A stretch of DNA of 14,625 bases from Hydrogenophilales bacterium (GTDB lineage: Bacteria > Pseudomonadota > Gammaproteobacteria > Burkholderiales > Thiobacillaceae): the NCBI GenBank assembly GCA_011391655.1, contig JAABQE010000044.1, positions 1 through 14,625 on the forward strand. Reading direction: 5' to 3'. Position 1 is the stretch's first letter, and each line of letters starts with the position of its first letter. Below, in pieces: positions 13,944 through 14,625 of this stretch. Below the pieces are notes generated by a model that saw only the letters and a program-made list of their open reading frames with translations, had not been told where the DNA came from and ran no database searches. The translations under genes were made by a program, and so were the position numbers.

Positions 13944-14625
13944 TGTCACTGTCACCCCACGTCTTCGACGCCAGCGCCGACACCTTCAACCGGCTGGTGC
14001 TGGAAAACTCGCACAAAGGTCCGGTGCTGGTGCACTTCTGGACCCCCAAGGCCGGCCCCTGTTTTATCCTGATGCCGCGTCTGGTCAAGCTCGCCGCCGA
14101 ATATGGCGGCAAGTTTCTGCTGGTGATGCTGAATACCGACGACCTGCCCGAACTGGCGCGCCGCTTCAGCGTGACCTCGGTGCCAACAGTGAAGTTTTTC
14201 TGGCGCGGCGAAGTCGCCCACACCATCCACGGCGCCGACCCCGACAGCAGCTTCCGTGAAGTGCTCGACCGTTTCATCGCCGGCGATGCCAACCGCGCCC
14301 ACGCGCTGGGGGTGGCGGCCTGGCAATCGGGCAACATCCAGCAAGCGCGCATGCTGCTCGCCAACGCGGCGATGGCCGAGCCCGACAACCTCGCGATCCC
14401 GCGTGATCTCGCCAAGCTGTTGTGGTCGGAAGGCGACGGCGAGCAGGCGCTGAAACTGCTCAACAGCCTACCGCACGAAGCGCAGATGGAACCCGAGATT
14501 GCCCGCCTGCACGCGCACCTGAACCTGGCCGAAACGGCACGGCGCGCCCCCGCACTGGCCGAAATCGATGCGCATCTGTCACAGCACGCCGACGACCTCG
14601 ATGCGCATTACCAGCGTGCCGCTGT
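13943..14625 (+). CDS. CnoX/YbbN-like thioredoxin-domain protein with TPR region, 3' end missing
   Basis: The reading frame opens with ATG 13943 (TGATG overlap with pip) and stays open to the right edge, 227 complete codons. Residues about 5-110 form a thioredoxin domain: PVLVHFWTPKAGPC, LLVMLNTDDLPELARRF and the cis-proline segment TSVPTVKFF. The active site reads AGPC (residues 37-40): the first cysteine of CGPC is replaced by alanine, leaving Cys40 alone, so a dithiol reductase mechanism is unlikely. Residues from about 120 are alpha-helical TPR-like repeats (QSGNIQQARMLLANAAMAEPDN, DGEQALKLLNSLP). This layout matches YbbN/CnoX, a chaperedoxin that holds unfolding clients for GroEL, and E. 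coli CnoX also lacks CGPC. Cytoplasmic. Confidence 0.88.
   Translation, partial: MSLSPHVFDASADTFNRLVLENSHKGPVLVHFWTPKAGPCFILMPRLVKLAAEYGGKFLLVMLNTDDLPELARRFSVTSVPTVKFFWRGEVAHTIHGADPDSSFREVLDRFIAGDANRAHALGVAAWQSGNIQQARMLLANAAMAEPDNLAIPRDLAKLLWSEGDGEQALKLLNSLPHEAQMEPEIARLHAHLNLAETARRAPALAEIDAHLSQHADDLDAHYQRAA

Overview
This is a GC-rich window of chromosomal type from a betaproteobacterium. The gene content and protein styles (a dapC-dapD pair, FIST protein, MASE1 diguanylate cyclase, CnoX-like thioredoxin) recall Thiobacillus, Gallionellaceae and related Nitrosomonadales. That placement rests on recognition, not on a search. No rRNA, tRNA, CRISPR array or intact mobile element was seen.

Left part (1-4190): the 3' end of a P-type cation ATPase runs off the left edge. 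It is followed, with a 4-base stop/start overlap, by a short ORF that looks like the front of a larger protein cut off near 2538. Next comes about 350 bases of less GC-rich, apparently decayed DNA. On the minus strand a DMT/EamA permease and a VOC (glyoxalase-fold) protein form an overlapping pair, closed by a probable terminator.

Middle (4190-8794): a 49-base divergent gap holds one TATAAT-type box readable on both strands. It leads into dapC and dapD (succinylase branch of lysine/diaminopimelate synthesis), then an M48 metallopeptidase lipoprotein and a small membrane protein coupled to it, ending at a hairpin terminator. Two single genes follow: a 129-aa protein of probable dimeric alpha/beta-barrel type with its own strong terminator, and a lipoprotein with a Tll0287-like domain and one c-type heme motif.

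Right part (8795-14625): a tight four-gene minus-strand operon runs from 12785 down to 8795. It encodes an orphan Rossmann-domain protein, a FIST-domain protein, an 87-aa helical protein, and a MASE1-GGDEF-EAL membrane enzyme for cyclic-di-GMP. This is the best candidate for an undescribed system: a possible redox or small-ligand sensing module that feeds cyclic-di-GMP. Divergent from it are prolyl aminopeptidase and, with overlapping stop and start, a CnoX/YbbN-like thioredoxin-TPR protein that runs off the right edge.
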